This document shows, piece by piece, positions 6,343 through 8,141 of a stretch of 8,141 nt of DNA (the stretch's first letter is position 1; each line of letters begins with the position of its first letter). The stretch comes from Pseudomonadota bacterium. GTDB lineage: Bacteria; Pseudomonadota; Alphaproteobacteria; Rhodospirillales; Rhodospirillaceae. The stretch lies in NCBI GenBank assembly GCA_023396465.1, contig JAEWWF010000280.1, positions 1 to 8,141 on the forward strand. The letters are read 5' to 3'. The notes under the pieces are model-generated. The model did not search any database and was not told where the DNA came from. It saw only the letters and a list, made by a program, of their open reading frames with translations. Both the position numbers and the translations under genes were made by a program.

Positions 6343-7211
6343 CGCGCTTGCGTCGTGTCGTGCTGATGCTGACCCTGCTGGTCGCGGCCGGTCCGGCCGC
6401 CGCCGGGACGCTGCTGGCGGGGCATCCGGTCACCGCCGGTCTCGTCGCGGCCTTGACCCAGGGAACCGGGGTGACGGTGGAAGCCGTGGTGCCCGCCTCG
6501 CTGCCCATGGGGCGGCAGGCATCGTTCCTGACCGGGCGCGGCGAGGCCGCCTTCGCCGCCGCCGCCGCCCGCGCCGATGCCGTCGTCGGCCTGCGGTCGG
6601 TGTGGCCGGCCGATCCGCTCTATCCCCTGGCGCGGCGGGTCAACGTTCGGGTGGTGGAGATCGACGCCGCCCGTCCCCTGGACGGAACCGTGACCGGCGT
6701 CACCACGCGCGAGGATGCCCCCTTTCCATGGCTGGGGATCGCCAATGCCGGACGCATGGCCGACATCGTGGCGGCGGACCTGCGCCGGCTTTATCCCGCC
6801 GAGGACGCGACCATCGCCGCCAATCTGGCGCGGGTGAAGCGGTCGCTCCTGGAGGTGTCGGCCCATGCCGCGCAAGCCTTGGTCGCGGCGCCCGATCCCT
6901 CGGTGGCGGCTTTGTCCGATCGGTTCTCCTATCTGGCCGCCGACCTCGGACTGGAGGTGCGGCGGGTGTGGGCGCTCGACGATCGCGACTGGACGCCGGT
7001 GCAGCTGTCCGAGCTGACGACATGGCTGCGGCGCGAGGACATCCCGGTGGTCCTCCACCACCGCGAGCCCGCCGCCCCCATCGTCGAGGCGGTGGCGGCC
7101 GGTGGAGCCAAGCTGGTGGTGCTGGACACGCTGGAGAAGGGGGCGCCCGCCGACTTGCCCGCCGCCTTCACCGCCATGGTCGAGGCGGTGGTCCCGGCGC
7201 TGGCGCGGTGA
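6339..7211 (+). CDS. fpvF: FpvF-like second ZnuA-type binding protein lacking conserved metal histidines
   Basis: This is a 290-residue secreted protein with a signal peptide (about residues 1-22, ending AAAG) and a degenerate ZnuA/TroA-type body. The family positions that normally hold the metal are changed: the NPHxxL slot reads FPWLGIANAGRM (129-140, tryptophan instead of histidine), and the HxAYxYL slot reads LSDRFSYLAADLGLEV (192-207, no histidine). It keeps the overall pattern, including an NAGRMADIVAADLRRL helix, a long connecting helix (about 157-183) and a C-terminal LVVLDTLEKG strand. H240-H241 (VVLHHREP) are the only nearby histidines. It is the last gene of the operon and overlaps the permease gene by ATGA, with purine-rich AAAGGGGAAAGAGG just before the start. 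In P. aeruginosa the slot holds FpvF, a second binding protein reported to interact with pyoverdine. Chelate rather than bare-metal binding is therefore my reading. Confidence 0.85.
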   Translation: MTRLRRVVLMLTLLVAAGPAAAGTLLAGHPVTAGLVAALTQGTGVTVEAVVPASLPMGRQASFLTGRGEAAFAAAAARADAVVGLRSVWPADPLYPLARRVNVRVVEIDAARPLDGTVTGVTTREDAPFPWLGIANAGRMADIVAADLRRLYPAEDATIAANLARVKRSLLEVSAHAAQALVAAPDPSVAALSDRFSYLAADLGLEVRRVWALDDRDWTPVQLSELTTWLRREDIPVVLHHREPAAPIVEAVAAGGAKLVVLDTLEKGAPADLPAAFTAMVEAVVPALAR

Positions 7212-7218
7212 CCCCGAA

Positions 7219-7248
7219 CCGGGCGGGCGGTGCTATTCCCCCGCCCGG
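7219..7248. terminator. Hairpin between convergent genes, possible bidirectional terminator
   Basis: CCGGGCGGG (7219-7227) and CCCGCCCGG (7240-7248) form a perfect nine-pair stem around a 12-base loop. It begins eight bases after the last operon stop, and its right arm overlaps the end of the converging peptidase gene. No T-run follows on either strand, so it is not a canonical intrinsic terminator, but strong GC hairpins without a U-tract are common at gene ends in GC-rich bacteria. Confidence 0.45.
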
Positions 7249-8075
7249 AACAGCAGCGGCAGGGCGGTTTCCGGGTCCAGGCGCTCGTCGAACCAGCTGA
7301 GGCCGAAGTGCAGATGCGGGCCGGTGGCGCGGCCGGTGGCGCCGACGGCGCCGATCACCTGCCCCGGCTCCACCCGCTGGCCGACGCTGACGTCGAAGCG
7401 GCTGAGGTGGGCATAGACCGATTGCAGGCCGAAGCCGTGGTCGATCATCACCGTCTTGCCGGTGAAGAACAGGTCGTCCTCGGCCAGCGAAATCTTGCCC
7501 GGCCCGGTCGCCACCACCGGCGTGCCTTCCGGGGCGGCGTAGTCGGTGCCGGAGTGGGGGCTGCGGGCCTCGCCGTTGAGGATACGCTGGCTGCCGAACA
7601 CGCCGGAGATGCGCGTCTCGCCCTGCACCGGCGGCACGAAACCGCCGAACAGGTCGGGGTCGGGGCGATCGGACTTGCGCACGGCGGCGATGCGGGCATT
7701 TTCCTCGCGGATGCGCTCCTGAAGCTTGGGGTCGGGGGTGACCTTCTGCGGCGGCAGGCCGTCGATGCGCTGAATGTCCCACTGGCGCGGCGTCACCGTC
7801 AGGGCGGTGACGCTGCGGCGGCCGTCGGGAAAGTCCTCGGCCAGTTCGGCGGCGGCGGGGTGGTCGCGGTTGAAGCCGACGACGAAGCGCCCCTGCGGAT
7901 CGACCCGCACCGGCCGCCCGTCCAGGGTGACGCGCGCCCCCGGCGCGGTGCGGCCGACGACCAGGCCGCCCTGTTCCGGCCGCCCGGTCAACTCGGCGGC
8001 CACGGCGGCGGCGCCCGGCAACAGCAGGCCGAGAACAAGGGCGACGGTCGCGGCGAGCGGGCGGCGTGGATGCAT
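7233..8075 (-). CDS. Secreted M23-family zinc metallopeptidase (LytM/peptidoglycan endopeptidase type)
   Basis: This is a 280-residue protein with a signal peptide (about residues 1-27, AAAVAAE). An N-terminal beta domain (about 28-95, with TAPGARVTLDGRPVRVDPQG) precedes a short linker and helix (about 112-135) and a C-terminal M23 domain (about 145-270). The active-site set is complete: H174 and D178 (HSGTDYAAPEG), H223 (YAHLS), and H254 and H256 (PHLHFG). The domain should cleave peptide cross-links in peptidoglycan or regulate such cleavage; with all zinc ligands present an active enzyme is likely, unlike the degenerate activator EnvC-type proteins. The start ATG at 8075 has GGGGAG at 8085-8090 and overlaps the stop of the preceding gene by one base (TGATG), so the two are co-translated. 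It points toward, and is independent of, the fpv-like operon. Confidence 0.92.
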   Translation of the reverse strand: MHPRRPLAATVALVLGLLLPGAAAVAAELTGRPEQGGLVVGRTAPGARVTLDGRPVRVDPQGRFVVGFNRDHPAAAELAEDFPDGRRSVTALTVTPRQWDIQRIDGLPPQKVTPDPKLQERIREENARIAAVRKSDRPDPDLFGGFVPPVQGETRISGVFGSQRILNGEARSPHSGTDYAAPEGTPVVATGPGKISLAEDDLFFTGKTVMIDHGFGLQSVYAHLSRFDVSVGQRVEPGQVIGAVGATGRATGPHLHFGLSWFDERLDPETALPLLFRAGE

Positions 8076-8141
8076 CAGAACAGACTCCCCTGGCGGCTCT
8101 GCAAACGCGGCTCGGCGGTGCCGGCGCGCGGGCTTTTGCGC
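8075..8141 (-). CDS. xseA: C-terminal end of an upstream gene, probably exodeoxyribonuclease VII large subunit
   Basis: Only the last 21 residues and a TGA (8077-8075) are in the window. The tail is basic and proline-rich and ends RQGSLF. A disordered basic C-terminus ending in QGSLF or a close variant is common in alphaproteobacterial XseA, and an M23 peptidase gene next to xseA is an arrangement I recall from this class. The stop overlaps the peptidase start as TGATG. The reading frame and overlap are seen directly; the product is an inference from a very short fragment. Confidence 0.5.
   Translation of the reverse strand, partial: RKSPRAGTAEPRLQSRQGSLF

Noticed and set aside
3828..7211. 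A plain ZnuABC zinc or manganese uptake system.
   Set aside because: The ABC families alone would permit it, but the linked reductase, three accessory genes, the second ligand-poor binding protein and the absence of a ZnuA His-rich loop fit the FpvCDEF system better. It is not fully excluded.
1..8141. CRISPR arrays, tRNAs, insertion sequences, prophage parts or attachment sites.
   Set aside because: No direct-repeat array, terminal inverted repeats, transposase motifs or cloverleaf-like sequence were seen; composition is even across the genes.

Overview
The window is very GC-rich (roughly two-thirds G+C by eye) with dense, mostly overlapping genes. Codon use and gene types fit an alphaproteobacterium, possibly of the Rhodospirillales/Magnetospirillum kind. 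The taxonomic guess is inference; no rRNA or marker gene is present.

Layout. (1) Bases 1-989, minus strand: the N-terminal 329 residues of a MacA/PvdR-type periplasmic adaptor of a tripartite efflux pump, running off the left edge. (2) Bases 990-1349: a 360-base divergent intergenic region with a relatively AT-rich patch, a 19-bp imperfect palindrome and a leader hairpin. (3) Bases 1350-7211, plus strand: eight tightly packed genes, seven of whose junctions overlap or lie within 10 bases. They encode a four-helix PepSY_TM membrane protein, a small single-helix membrane protein, a small Cys/His-rich periplasmic protein, a second single-helix membrane protein, a cluster 9 (ZnuA-like) solute-binding protein, an ABC ATPase, an ABC-3 permease and a second, ligand-poor ZnuA-like binding protein. 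(4) Bases 7233-8075, minus strand: an M23 zinc metallopeptidase that converges on the operon across a shared hairpin. (5) Bases 8075-8141, minus strand: the last 21 residues of an upstream gene, probably xseA, overlapping the peptidase start by one base.

Main interpretation. The eight-gene order and predicted topologies match, gene for gene, the Pseudomonas aeruginosa pyoverdine iron-release locus fpvGHJK-fpvCDEF. There FpvG is the inner-membrane reductase, FpvH and FpvK are membrane accessories, FpvJ is periplasmic, FpvC and FpvF are binding proteins, and FpvD and FpvE are the ABC ATPase and permease. A generic annotation would call this a zinc/manganese ABC transporter with hypothetical genes in front. 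I think it is better read as a periplasmic ferri-siderophore reduction and Fe(II) import system. The divergent adaptor resembles MacA and PvdR; PvdR belongs to the pump that re-exports pyoverdine after iron release. The locus may therefore encode reduction, iron import and siderophore recycling together. No siderophore synthesis gene, TonB-dependent receptor or regulator is visible, so the substrate (own siderophore, xenosiderophore or another metal chelate) is unknown.
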